DNA from: Aquificota bacterium | GTDB lineage: Bacteria > Aquificota > Aquificia > Aquificales > Hydrogenothermaceae | Assembly: GCA_013153635.1 (NCBI GenBank) | Contig: JAADDZ010000019.1 | Coordinates: 1 to 57,898 of the forward strand | Direction of reading: 5' to 3' | Length of the DNA stretch: 57,898 bases | Notes under the pieces: model-generated | Seen by the model: the letters and a program-made list of their open reading frames with translations, nothing else | Database searches by the model: none | What the model was told of the DNA's origin: nothing | Translations under genes and position numbers: made by a program | Part shown: positions 37,774 to 46,941 of the stretch, piece by piece | Layout: every line of letters starts with the position of its first letter | Position numbering within the stretch: position 1 is the first letter of the stretch

Positions 37774-38692
37774 GACCTAAATCCTTAGCAAAAGATACTG
37801 CTTCTTCGTATTCTTTATAATTTGTTCTCCTATTTATCAGGGGATACTTATAAGCCTTATAGGTCGGAAAATACTGATTCATAATATTCACCGCCATGTT
37901 CGGAGAAACCTCCCTTAAAAACCTAATAGTCTCCTTAGTTGTAGATATATCGTTAGGCAATACCAAATGTCTTACAAGCAAACCTTTTCTCGCTATACCC
38001 TTCTCATCTGTAACCAAATCTCCAACCTGTCTGTACATCTCCCTAATAGCGATTTTTGCTGTTTTTGAGTAATTATCTACCATTGAAAACTCCTTCCCAT
38101 ACTTATCGTTTAGATACTTTACATCTGGAAGATAAATATCAATAACACCGTCTAAAAGTTTCAAAGATTCTAAACTATCAAAAGAAGATGTATTATAGAC
38201 TAATGGTATTTTTAAACCCTTCTCTACTGCCGTATATACAGCCTCCAAAATCTGGGGTACCACATGAGAAGGAGAAACAAAATTTATGTTATGACAGCCT
38301 GCTTTTTGGAGAGACAGCATTATATCAGCTAGCTCTTTTGAAGTAACTTCTTCTCCTTCACCCAACTGACTCACCTCAAAGTTTTGGCAGTATACACACC
38401 TCATATTACAGTAAGAAAAGAATATAGTACCACTTCCTCTATAACCCCTTATAGGAAACTCCTCTCCTCTATGAGGAAAATAAGAAGCTACTCGTACATA
38501 TCTCCCTACCTTACAAAAAGCCCTATTATCATTAAGCCTGTTTATACCACAGTTGTTAGGACAAACGCTACAATCTTCAAGCATAGAAACAGCTTTTTCT
38601 ACTCTATCTTTTAACTGTCCAGTTTCATAAAGAGCTAAATAAGAAGGATAGTTACTCATAGCCCAAAAAATATAGGAAAAGACCAAAAACAT
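37754..38692 (-). CDS. Radical SAM protein, AmmeMemoRadiSam/PflA-like
   Basis: 312 residues from the first ATG, or about 301 from the ATG at 38659 (MSNYPSYLAL), which I think is more likely though neither has a good ribosome-binding site. The [4Fe-4S] motif CNMRCVYC is in the SYCNMRCVYCQNF block. An extra N-terminal cluster CSVCPNNCGINR is typical of the AmrS/PflA-like proteins. Other AmmeMemoRadiSam partners are not in the window. Biological substrate unknown. Confidence 0.82.
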   Translation of the reverse strand: MFLVFSYIFWAMSNYPSYLALYETGQLKDRVEKAVSMLEDCSVCPNNCGINRLNDNRAFCKVGRYVRVASYFPHRGEEFPIRGYRGSGTIFFSYCNMRCVYCQNFEVSQLGEGEEVTSKELADIMLSLQKAGCHNINFVSPSHVVPQILEAVYTAVEKGLKIPLVYNTSSFDSLESLKLLDGVIDIYLPDVKYLNDKYGKEFSMVDNYSKTAKIAIREMYRQVGDLVTDEKGIARKGLLVRHLVLPNDISTTKETIRFLREVSPNMAVNIMNQYFPTYKAYKYPLINRRTNYKEYEEAVSFAKDLGLRIVGG

Positions 38693-38719
38693 TTCAACTA
38701 AATTTTTTTAAAACAGCGT

Positions 38720-38749
38720 TTGATTTTTTTCTTATGTGTAAATTATAAT
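38720..38749 (+). promoter_or_regulatory. Promoter of acnA
   Basis: TTGATT at 38720-38725 and a perfect TATAAT at 38744-38749 are 18 bases apart, with the start about 38756 and a leader of about 30 bases. Confidence 0.7.
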
Positions 38750-38784
38750 ATCTAGATAACAAACTACTTTTGAGAGGAGAGACT

Positions 38785-41529
38785 ATGGACAAAAATTTGT
38801 TCAAACAAACATTTGAAGCAAATGGAACCAATTATACCTACTACAATATCAAAAAATTACAAGAAGAAGGTATAGGAAACATAGAAAGACTCCCGTTTTC
38901 TATAAGAATACTCGTAGAAAACCTACTTAGAAACTTTGACGGAGTCGTTGTTACAGAAGAACATATCAAAAATATAACCAACTGGCAAACAAGGTATGAC
39001 TCTCCTGTAGAGATACCTCATCACCCTGCAAGAGTTATCATGCAGGATTTTACAGGAGTTCCCGGAGTAGTAGACTTAGCCGCAATGAGAGATGCCGCAA
39101 AAGATTTGGGAATAAATCCACAAGAAGTAAACCCTCTTGTCCCTGTAGACCTAATAATAGACCACTCTGTACAGATTGATTTCTTTGGTACAGAAGACGC
39201 TTATAAGAAAAATCTTGAAATGGAATACAAAAGAAACAAAGAGAGATACCAGCTTCTAAAATGGGCTCAAAACGCTTTTGATACATTGAGAATATTCCCT
39301 CCGGGAGCAGGTATAATCCACCAAGTTAACCTTGAGTACATCGCCCAAGTCGTAATGACCGCCAAACAAAATGGAGAAACAGTAGCCTTTCCTGATTCTC
39401 TCGTAGGTACAGACTCCCACACCACAATGATTAACGGTCTTGGTGTTATGGGGTGGGGAGTAGGTGGTATTGAAGCAGAAGCAGTGATGTTAGGACAACC
39501 TTATTACATGAAAATACCAGAAGTGGTAGGAGTGAAACTCACTGGAGAACTACCTGAAGGTGCTACTACCACTGACCTTGTTCTAACAATAACCCAAAAA
39601 TTAAGAGAACTAGGAGTAGTTGAAAAATTCGTAGAATTCATAGGAGAAGGTGTTAAAAAACTATCCCTACCTGATAGAGCAACTATCGCAAACATGGCTC
39701 CTGAATACGGTGCTACTATGGGATTCTTCCCAGTAGACGAAGAAACTATAAACTTTTTAAAATTAACAAATAGAAATCAAGCGGCAGAGCTTGCTGAAAA
39801 ATACACAAAAGAAAATGCACTATTCTACACAGGAACAGAGCAACCAGAATATTCAGATTTTGTAGAGATAGACATGTCCCAGATAGAACCATCTTTGGCT
39901 GGACCTTCTAGACCTCAAGACAGAGTACCTCTAAAAGAGATGAAAAAAACCTTTGTAGACCTCCTTAACTGTAACTACAATAGGGAAATAGATATAAAAG
40001 AACTAACAGCTTTCGAAGACGAAGCTGGTACAGATATGGAAATCGGAGAATGTAGGATACACAAAGGTAAAAAAATAACAAAAATTGAGCTAGATGGAGA
40101 AGAGGTAATCATTGGAGACGGTTCTGTTGTCATCGCATCTATAACATCATGTACAAACACTTCCAACCCTTCAGTCCTAATTGGAGCAGGATTGCTTGCA
40201 AAAAAAGCAGTAGAAAAAGGATTAAATGTAAAACCATACATAAAAACATCTTTAGCTCCCGGGTCTCGTGTTGTCGAAGGCTATCTCAAAAAGGCAGGTC
40301 TTCTTCCATACCTTGAAGCTCTAAGATTCCATATCGTTGGATTTGGGTGTACTACTTGTATTGGAAACAGTGGACCCCTCCATCAGAATATAGAAAAAGC
40401 TATAAAAGAAAACGACTTGATAGTGTCTGCTGTTTTATCTGGAAATAGAAACTTTGAAGCAAGAATCCACCCAGATGTAAAAGCTAACTGGTTAGCTTCT
40501 CCTATATTAGTAGTAGCATACGCTATAGCAGGAAGAACAGATATAGACTTAACTACAGAACCAGTAGGAAAAGACCCTAACGGTAATCCCGTTTATCTAA
40601 AAGATATATGGCCTTCTCAAGAAGAGATAAATGAAATCATGAATCAAGTTTTAACCCCAGAAGTGTTCAAAGAAAAATACGAAGGGGTATTAGAAGGTGA
40701 TGAATACTGGCAGTCATTAGAAGCCCCAGTAGGCGAAACATTCGAATGGGACCCTAATTCTACATACATAAGAAAACCTCCTTACTTTGAAGGATTCACA
40801 CTAGAGGTACAACCTCCGACAGACGTCAAAAAAGCAAGAGTTTTAGAACTTCTTGGGGACTCTGTAACTACAGACCATATATCTCCTGCAGGAAAAATAC
40901 CTGTAGACTATCCAGCAGGACAGTATCTAATAGCTCATGGAGTAAAACCTGAAGAGTTTAACTCATATGGAGCAAGGAGAGGAAACCACGAAGTAATGGT
41001 AAGAGGTACTTTTGCCAATGTAAGAATCAAAAACAAATTAGTTGCTCCAAAAGAAGGTGGATACACACTAAAATTCCCAGAAAGAGAAGAGATGTTTGTT
41101 TATGACGCGGCTGTAAAATATGCCCAAGAAGGAACACCTCTCGTTGTTCTTGGAGGTACTGAATACGGAACAGGTTCTTCTAGGGACTGGGCGGCAAAAG
41201 GAACGAAACTGTTAGGGGTACAAGCAGTCATAGTAAAATCTTTTGAGAGAATCCACAGGTCTAACCTGGTTGGAATGGGAGTGCTTCCACTTGTATTCAA
41301 AGAGGGAGAAGGCTGGGAAGAACTTGGTTTAGATGGTTCTGAAGTTTATGAAATCATTGGAATTGAAAATATGCAACCGGGGAAAGAGCTTACAGTAAGA
41401 GCAACCAAAGAAAACGGAGAAGTTGTAGAATTTAAAGTAATTTCAAGATTAGATACAGTAGTAGATGTAGAGTATTTCAATAACGGTGGTATACTTCCAC
41501 TAGTCCTTAGAAAAATCGCATCTTCATAG
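38785..41529 (+). CDS. acnA: Aconitate hydratase A
   Basis: 914 residues from the ATG at 38785, preceded by GAGGAGAGACT. An in-frame TTG at 38770 lies inside that site. The cluster cysteines are in ITSCTNTSNP and GCTTCIGNSGP, and the swivel domain has GTEYGTGSSRDWAAKG. It interconverts citrate and isocitrate. In Aquificota this serves the oxidative or reductive TCA cycle. It is a monocistronic unit with its own promoter and terminator. Confidence 0.97.
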   Translation: MDKNLFKQTFEANGTNYTYYNIKKLQEEGIGNIERLPFSIRILVENLLRNFDGVVVTEEHIKNITNWQTRYDSPVEIPHHPARVIMQDFTGVPGVVDLAAMRDAAKDLGINPQEVNPLVPVDLIIDHSVQIDFFGTEDAYKKNLEMEYKRNKERYQLLKWAQNAFDTLRIFPPGAGIIHQVNLEYIAQVVMTAKQNGETVAFPDSLVGTDSHTTMINGLGVMGWGVGGIEAEAVMLGQPYYMKIPEVVGVKLTGELPEGATTTDLVLTITQKLRELGVVEKFVEFIGEGVKKLSLPDRATIANMAPEYGATMGFFPVDEETINFLKLTNRNQAAELAEKYTKENALFYTGTEQPEYSDFVEIDMSQIEPSLAGPSRPQDRVPLKEMKKTFVDLLNCNYNREIDIKELTAFEDEAGTDMEIGECRIHKGKKITKIELDGEEVIIGDGSVVIASITSCTNTSNPSVLIGAGLLAKKAVEKGLNVKPYIKTSLAPGSRVVEGYLKKAGLLPYLEALRFHIVGFGCTTCIGNSGPLHQNIEKAIKENDLIVSAVLSGNRNFEARIHPDVKANWLASPILVVAYAIAGRTDIDLTTEPVGKDPNGNPVYLKDIWPSQEEINEIMNQVLTPEVFKEKYEGVLEGDEYWQSLEAPVGETFEWDPNSTYIRKPPYFEGFTLEVQPPTDVKKARVLELLGDSVTTDHISPAGKIPVDYPAGQYLIAHGVKPEEFNSYGARRGNHEVMVRGTFANVRIKNKLVAPKEGGYTLKFPEREEMFVYDAAVKYAQEGTPLVVLGGTEYGTGSSRDWAAKGTKLLGVQAVIVKSFERIHRSNLVGMGVLPLVFKEGEGWEELGLDGSEVYEIIGIENMQPGKELTVRATKENGEVVEFKVISRLDTVVDVEYFNNGGILPLVLRKIASS

Positions 41530-41535
41530 AGATTC

Positions 41536-41556
41536 AGGGGCTTTTCGCCCCTTTTC
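41536..41556 (+). terminator. Intrinsic terminator of acnA
   Basis: AGGGGC (41536-41541) pairs with GCCCCT (41547-41552) around a 5-base loop and is followed by a short T run. It lies 7 bases after the acnA stop. It is the clearest GC-rich hairpin in this AT-rich window. Confidence 0.85.
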
Positions 41557-41625
41557 ATAAAATTTTGTTCAATTTTAGAGTAAAATATTATCTTGTGATT
41601 TAATCAATTTAATTTGAGGTTTACA

Positions 41626-42144
41626 TTGGAAAAAATAAAAGGCGTATTTCTGATTTTTGTGTTTTTATTTCTTTACTCTCCTTCTTTTTCTGAAATAAAC
41701 TTTTGGGAAAAAGTGTCTCCAGAAGAGGAAACAGAAGAAAATGTAGATTTATTTGAAGCGGTTGGTTTTAAAATCGAAGACGACTCATGGATGGACAAAT
41801 ACTTCCTCGTTCCCAGAATAAACCTACTACCAGTACTAAAAGCCCATGCTTCTGAAATAGGTATAACCTTAGAACAGATAGAAGAGATAAGAAGCTTTTA
41901 CGAAGAGTTTTATCCAGAGATGGAAAAAAAAGCAAAAGAGGTTGAAACATTACAAAAAGAGCTAAAACAGTTAGTCTTAGGCAAAGGCTCTCCTCAAAAA
42001 ATAAAGGAACTAGTTATAAACATTGCAAGACTAAAGGCAGAACTTACGGTCTACGATATAAAATTAGTAAAAGTCATAAAAGACGCTCTCACTGAAGAAC
42101 AGTTTAAAAAGCTATTAACTTACTATGAAAAAAGTATTATCTAA
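41626..42144 (+). CDS. Periplasmic Spy/CpxP-like helical protein (TTG start)
   Basis: 172 residues from the TTG at 41626 (GAGGT 6 bases upstream). A signal peptide (1-20, ending PSFS) is followed by a charged helical protein with two LTxxQ-like elements: ITLEQIEEIRSFY and the C-terminal LTEEQFKKLLTYY. These resemble Spy/CpxP periplasmic chaperones, but similarity is weak. It sits upstream of the PpiD-like foldase, which supports an envelope-folding role. Confidence 0.6.
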   Translation: MEKIKGVFLIFVFLFLYSPSFSEINFWEKVSPEEETEENVDLFEAVGFKIEDDSWMDKYFLVPRINLLPVLKAHASEIGITLEQIEEIRSFYEEFYPEMEKKAKEVETLQKELKQLVLGKGSPQKIKELVINIARLKAELTVYDIKLVKVIKDALTEEQFKKLLTYYEKSII

Positions 42145-42153
42145 GGAGTTTTT

Positions 42154-43548
42154 ATGTTTGATAAAATAGCAAAATCTAAAACATTAAAATTTGTCCTTTT
42201 TATCACAGCCTTCGCTTTTGTAGGAACTGGATTAGTCGCTCTTATCGTTTATCAAATAGCAGGAGGAGCGATAACAGGAGCGGCTATAGTAAACGATAGA
42301 GAAATTTCCTTCCAAGAGCTTCAAAGAGAGTACAATAATCTAGCAAAAAATTTAGAATCTCAAGGGATAGATACGACTCCTATGAGAAAGATGCTGTACA
42401 GTCAAGCTCTAGAAAACCTTATAGCTAAAGAACTCTTGTATCAAGAAGCAGAAAAAGAGGGAATAGTAGCAACTCAAGAAGAGATAAAAATGGCTATTCT
42501 TAGCTATGAAGCCTTTTATGAGAACGGAAAATTTAGTAAAGAAAAATACCTATCTATTTTAAAATCTGCCGGTTTAAACCCAGCAATGTTTGAACAGATG
42601 ATAAAAAAAGATTTAACTACAAAACATATTATAACTCTGTTAAAATCCTCCTTTTATATCACAGATGAAGAGATAGACAGCTTTTCTATAAAACAACTTA
42701 CAAAAATTTCTGGTAAAGTTTACATATTCCCTGTATCCACAGAGATAACAGAAGAAGAGATAAAAAAATACTACGAAGAAAACAAAGATAAATTCACAGG
42801 AAAAAAAGGGAAAAAAATCGTTATATACAAAATAGACATAGACAAATTAGGTAAAGAAAAAGCTCAAAACTTAGCAAGAGAGCTGTATCAAAATATAAAA
42901 CAAAACAAACAGATTCCACAAAAAGAAGGGATACAAAAATTATTCGATAATGTGATTTTTCTAGATAAAGAGGAAAATCTAGATAAAAAATTCATAAAAG
43001 AGGTAAAAAAACTATCAAAAGAAAAAAATATCTCACTTTTAAAAGAGAAAGATGCCTTTTATCTTATAAAATACGAGGGAGAACACTCTAAACCACTTCC
43101 TCTAGAAAAAGTAAAAGACAAGATAATAGCACAGCTAAGTACAGAAAAAAGAGAAAAAGCCTCAAAAGAGCTTTTGAACAAAATAAAAGAAGAGCTAAAA
43201 AAAGAAAAATTTGAAAACATAGTACAAAAGTACAAACCAAAAACAGAAGATTTCCAAAAGCAGACCTTACAGATACTATCAGCAAAATATGGACTCTCCA
43301 ACGAAGCTATCAAGTCTATATTCAAATTACCTCCTAAATCGGTTTCTGAACCCTTCTTATCTAGGGCAGGGGTAATAATAATAGAGATAACAGAAAAAGA
43401 ACTACCTTCAAAAGAAGAGATAGAGAAAGCTAGAAAATCTTTAATAAAATTTGTAGAAAACGAAAAATTCAATACATACATACAGATGTACATAGACAGA
43501 TTAAAAAAAGAAAGTGATATTCGCATCAATCCTAGAGTACTAAATTGA
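42154..43548 (+). CDS. PpiD/SurA-like membrane-anchored periplasmic foldase
   Basis: 464 residues. An N-terminal membrane anchor (about 12-35) precedes a SurA_N-like chaperone region (about 40-180, AIVNDREISFQELQREYNNL and LIAKELLYQEAEKEGI). A parvulin-like domain lies around 195-320 and lacks clear catalytic residues. An AAGGAG site precedes the ATG. It would assist secreted-protein folding at the inner membrane. Confidence 0.8.
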   Translation: MFDKIAKSKTLKFVLFITAFAFVGTGLVALIVYQIAGGAITGAAIVNDREISFQELQREYNNLAKNLESQGIDTTPMRKMLYSQALENLIAKELLYQEAEKEGIVATQEEIKMAILSYEAFYENGKFSKEKYLSILKSAGLNPAMFEQMIKKDLTTKHIITLLKSSFYITDEEIDSFSIKQLTKISGKVYIFPVSTEITEEEIKKYYEENKDKFTGKKGKKIVIYKIDIDKLGKEKAQNLARELYQNIKQNKQIPQKEGIQKLFDNVIFLDKEENLDKKFIKEVKKLSKEKNISLLKEKDAFYLIKYEGEHSKPLPLEKVKDKIIAQLSTEKREKASKELLNKIKEELKKEKFENIVQKYKPKTEDFQKQTLQILSAKYGLSNEAIKSIFKLPPKSVSEPFLSRAGVIIIEITEKELPSKEEIEKARKSLIKFVENEKFNTYIQMYIDRLKKESDIRINPRVLN

Positions 43549-44021
43549 TAGACAAGACTCCATACGCATATGAGTTTTTGTGGAAACAGTTAGAGCTAGG
43601 ATACCAAAATATAAAAAAAGAAAAATACAAAAAACTCGTTAGTGAATTTTTATTTAATCAAGAGATAAGAGAGAAATTAGAGACCCTAAAAGACTACAAA
43701 GGTAGAAATTACAAAGGAGGTATCTTAGAGAGAACCGCTTCTGTTATGTCTTTAGCCCTTTGTATCTATGATAACTATCCAGAAATAGACATAGATTTGT
43801 TGCTTACAGCTATAATTTTATCTGGACTATGTTCAGCTTTTTCAAAAAAAGAGTGTTACCAAAAACTAAAAGATTTTCCCCAGATTATACCTTTTTTGTA
43901 CAAAAAAAAGAGAAAAAAACCCTCTGTAGAAATATACATCTACGACCAGTTGTTTAAAATAGACAACGGAATATTTTTAAAATTAAGAAAAAACCTTACA
44001 AAGAAAAAAAATGACATCTGA
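43545..44021 (+). CDS. Degenerate HD-domain-like protein
   Basis: 158 residues. The block YKGGILERTASVMSLALCIY then DNYPEIDIDLLLTAIILS has the spacing of the YhaM-type HD domain, whose usual text is GG-L-LEHT ... DLLLAGALLHDIGK. Here the metal-ligand H is R (LERT) and the HD pair is SG (ILSG). No metal could be bound in the normal way. I infer a pseudoenzyme or scaffold. It overlaps the foldase and rsmH genes, so it belongs to the division cluster. Confidence 0.55.
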   Translation: MIDKTPYAYEFLWKQLELGYQNIKKEKYKKLVSEFLFNQEIREKLETLKDYKGRNYKGGILERTASVMSLALCIYDNYPEIDIDLLLTAIILSGLCSAFSKKECYQKLKDFPQIIPFLYKKKRKKPSVEIYIYDQLFKIDNGIFLKLRKNLTKKKNDI

Positions 44022-44901
44022 AGTTGAGCATTATCCAGTATTACACAGAGAAATCGTAGACACCTTTAAAGACATAGATGGGAACATCATTGTTGATGCT
44101 ACTGTAGGTGGTGCAGGACATTCATACCTTCTACTAAAAAACTTTCCAGAAAAAAAAATCATAGGTATAGACAAAGATGAATATGCTCTAAAAAGAGCAA
44201 AAGAAAGACTAAAAGATTTTGAAGGCAGGTATACCCTAGTAAAATCTTCATACAAAGATATAGATGAAATTTTAGACAAATTAGGATTTGATAAAGCTCA
44301 CGGATTCTTATTTGACCTTGGGGTCTCTATGTTTCAGTTAAAAAACCAAAGAGGCTTTAGCTTCCAAAGAGATGACTTTTTAGATATGAGAATGGACAAA
44401 GACCAAAAATTAACAGCCTACGATGTAGTTAATACCTATCCAGAACATATGCTAGAGAACATCATAAAAAAATACGGAGAAGAAAGATTCTCCAAAAGAA
44501 TAGCAAAATCTATAGTAGAGCATAGAAAAAAAAGACCTATCCAAACTACAAAGGATTTAGAAAACATAATTTTTCATGCGTATCCAAGAAAAGCAAGATA
44601 CGGAAGAATCCACCCTGCAACCCGAACATTCCAAGCTATAAGGATAGAAGTCAATAATGAACTAGAAGAGTTAGAACTGGCGCTAAAGAAAGCGATAGAA
44701 AGACTTGACAAAGGTGGTAGAATAGCAGTAATATCATTTCATTCCTTAGAAGATAGAATAGCGAAAAATTTATTTAAAGAATACGGAAAGTTAAAGAAAA
44801 TCAAAAACTTAACGAAAAAACCTATTGTACCAAAGGAGGACGAAATAAAAGAAAATCCTCCTTCAAGAAGTGCAAAATTAAGAATAGCAGAGAGGATTTA
44901 G
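44011..44901 (+). CDS. rsmH: 16S rRNA (cytosine1402-N4)-methyltransferase
   Basis: 296 residues. The start HYPVLHREIVDTF, the SAM-binding DATVGGAGHSYLLL, GFLFDLGVSMFQL, and the C-terminal AVISFHSLEDRIAKNLF are all RsmH (MraW) hallmarks. It heads the usual rsmH-ftsL-ftsI division cluster but without mraZ. Confidence 0.97.
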   Translation: MTSEVEHYPVLHREIVDTFKDIDGNIIVDATVGGAGHSYLLLKNFPEKKIIGIDKDEYALKRAKERLKDFEGRYTLVKSSYKDIDEILDKLGFDKAHGFLFDLGVSMFQLKNQRGFSFQRDDFLDMRMDKDQKLTAYDVVNTYPEHMLENIIKKYGEERFSKRIAKSIVEHRKKRPIQTTKDLENIIFHAYPRKARYGRIHPATRTFQAIRIEVNNELEELELALKKAIERLDKGGRIAVISFHSLEDRIAKNLFKEYGKLKKIKNLTKKPIVPKEDEIKENPPSRSAKLRIAERI

Positions 44902-44903
44902 TT

Positions 44904-45239
44904 ATGAGGGATTACAAAGTGAGAAATCACCAAAGGGTGGGAGCATTAACAGAGGTTAAAAAAGACTTAAATATAGCAAAAAAATATCTACTTTATTTTT
45001 CACTGATAGCCTTAGTTATTTCTATGCTAATTTACTACAACACTCTATACATAAAAAAAGAAAAAGTTATAGTTCAGTTAAATCAACAGAAAAATCTACT
45101 AAAAGTAGAAAACCTAAAACTAGAAAGAGACATAACCGTTTTGTCAGCTCCCTCTAGAATAGAAAAAATAGCAAAAGAAAAACTAAAGATGATTCCTGTA
45201 ACATACGATTCTATAAGCTTTATTCCTCTAGATGAATGA
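44904..45239 (+). CDS. ftsL: FtsL-like cell-division protein
   Basis: 111 residues with one membrane helix (about 28-48), a following leucine-heptad coiled coil (QLNQQKNLLKVENLKLERDI, residues about 60-79), and the C-terminal IEKIAKEKLKMIPVTYDSI. FtsL sequences diverge widely. The call rests on topology and position between rsmH and ftsI. It starts 2 bases after rsmH and overlaps ftsI by eight bases. Confidence 0.78.
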   Translation: MRDYKVRNHQRVGALTEVKKDLNIAKKYLLYFSLIALVISMLIYYNTLYIKKEKVIVQLNQQKNLLKVENLKLERDITVLSAPSRIEKIAKEKLKMIPVTYDSISFIPLDE

Positions 45240-46941
45240 AAAAAAGACCAAAATAATAATCTTACTGTTTATATTTATATCCGGGGCGATAGTCGCTAGA
45301 TTACTCTACTTTCAAGTTTTTGCTAGAGACCAGTACATCAGTTACATACAAAGACAATACTTTAAAAAAGAAAAGATAGTACTTCCAAGAGGAATCATTT
45401 ACGATTCAAATAAAAAAGTACTATCTGTAAGCGTAAATACACTAAAACTGTATGCAATCCCAAAATACCTTTCCCAAAAGCAAAAACAAGATTTGGCACA
45501 AAACCTATCAAAAATAATAAATGTCTCAAAGTACCAACTTCTGGCAAAACTACAGTCCAAAAAGGGTTACGTTGTTTTAGCTGACAATGTAGACATAAAT
45601 CTCAAAAGTAGACTTTTACTACTTAGAAAACAGCTAAAAGCTTGGAATTTCGGTATTATAGAAACAAGTAAGAGATTTTATCCATACCAGTCCTTAGCTG
45701 GTAGTACTATAGGTTTTGTAAGAAAAGATACTGGAAAAGGTGCCGCCGCTACAGAATATTTACTAAACGATACTCTCGGAGGAGGGACTGCCGAAATATC
45801 TGTCTTAAAAGACGGTAAAGGAAACCCAATAAGTACCCAAATTTTAAAGAAAGCGAAACCAAACTATCATGCAGTACTTACTATAGACTCAAATGTTCAA
45901 TACATAGTTGAGACAGCTCTAAAAAAACTCGTTAGAATAAGAAAGCCAAAAGAAGCGGCTATCCTAATTATGGACTCTTTTACAGGAGACATAATAGCTA
46001 CAGCTACATACCCAAATTACAACCCTAACAAGTATTGGAAGTACAAAAGTCACAAGAACATAATATTCCATAATGCGTATGAGGTAGGCTCTTTGGCAAA
46101 ACCTTTTATTCTAGCTCAAGCTATAGATGAAAATAAACTGTCAAAATTCAAAAAGGTCTTCTGTGAAAAAGGGAAAATCATCATAGACGGAGTAAGAATA
46201 AAAGACCACAAAAGATTCACCTACCTAACCCCAGAAGAGGTTATAATCAAATCATCAAATATAGGAACTATTAAAATAGCTTTAGACCTTGATTACAAAC
46301 AGATTTACAAAAGACTTAGGAGTTTAGGATTTGGAACTTCTACCAAAACTTTCCCGGGAGAAGCCTTTGGATTACTAAAGGAAGATTTAAGACCTGTGAA
46401 TGTTGCCTATACATCTATAGGACAATCTTGGACAGCCACTATACTCCAAATAGCAGTTGCCTACTCTGCTATAGCAAATGGAGGTTTTCTAGTAAAACCT
46501 CGTCTAATAAAAGAGATAGTAGATTCTGATGGAAATGTTATTGAAAAAACTAGAATAAAGATAAAAGGAAAAGTACTAAGCGACAAAAGTGTAAGCTGGC
46601 TTCAAAAGACCCTTAAACTAGTAGTAGAAAAAGGTACAGCAAAAACAGGCAAATCAAAATATTTTTCAATAGCAGGAAAAACTGGAACAGCTCAAAAATA
46701 TGACCCTAGAATAAAAGCGTTATCCACTGAAAAATTTTATACATGGTTTGCAGGTTACTTCCCAGCAAATAATCCAAAATTCACAATCGTGGTCTTTGTA
46801 AATGAACCAAAAAAGATAAAAAAATGGGAATTTATAGGAGGAGGGACTGTTTCAGCCCCTATCCTAAAAGATATAGTTGATAGAATTATGTACTACTACA
46901 AAGAAAAACCTGACAAATATATTGCCAAAACTATCTTCTAA
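45232..46941 (+). CDS. ftsI: Penicillin-binding transpeptidase (FtsI/PBP class B)
   Basis: 569 residues. An N-terminal membrane anchor (about 9-29) and the PBP dimerisation domain are followed by the catalytic motifs SLAK (in YEVGSLAKPFIL), SSN (in IIKSSNIGTIKI) and KTG (in AGKTGTAQKY). It cross-links septal peptidoglycan. There is no PASTA domain. Its tail overlaps the convergent anchor-D protein gene by eleven bases. Confidence 0.95.
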   Translation: MNEKKTKIIILLFIFISGAIVARLLYFQVFARDQYISYIQRQYFKKEKIVLPRGIIYDSNKKVLSVSVNTLKLYAIPKYLSQKQKQDLAQNLSKIINVSKYQLLAKLQSKKGYVVLADNVDINLKSRLLLLRKQLKAWNFGIIETSKRFYPYQSLAGSTIGFVRKDTGKGAAATEYLLNDTLGGGTAEISVLKDGKGNPISTQILKKAKPNYHAVLTIDSNVQYIVETALKKLVRIRKPKEAAILIMDSFTGDIIATATYPNYNPNKYWKYKSHKNIIFHNAYEVGSLAKPFILAQAIDENKLSKFKKVFCEKGKIIIDGVRIKDHKRFTYLTPEEVIIKSSNIGTIKIALDLDYKQIYKRLRSLGFGTSTKTFPGEAFGLLKEDLRPVNVAYTSIGQSWTATILQIAVAYSAIANGGFLVKPRLIKEIVDSDGNVIEKTRIKIKGKVLSDKSVSWLQKTLKLVVEKGTAKTGKSKYFSIAGKTGTAQKYDPRIKALSTEKFYTWFAGYFPANNPKFTIVVFVNEPKKIKKWEFIGGGTVSAPILKDIVDRIMYYYKEKPDKYIAKTIF

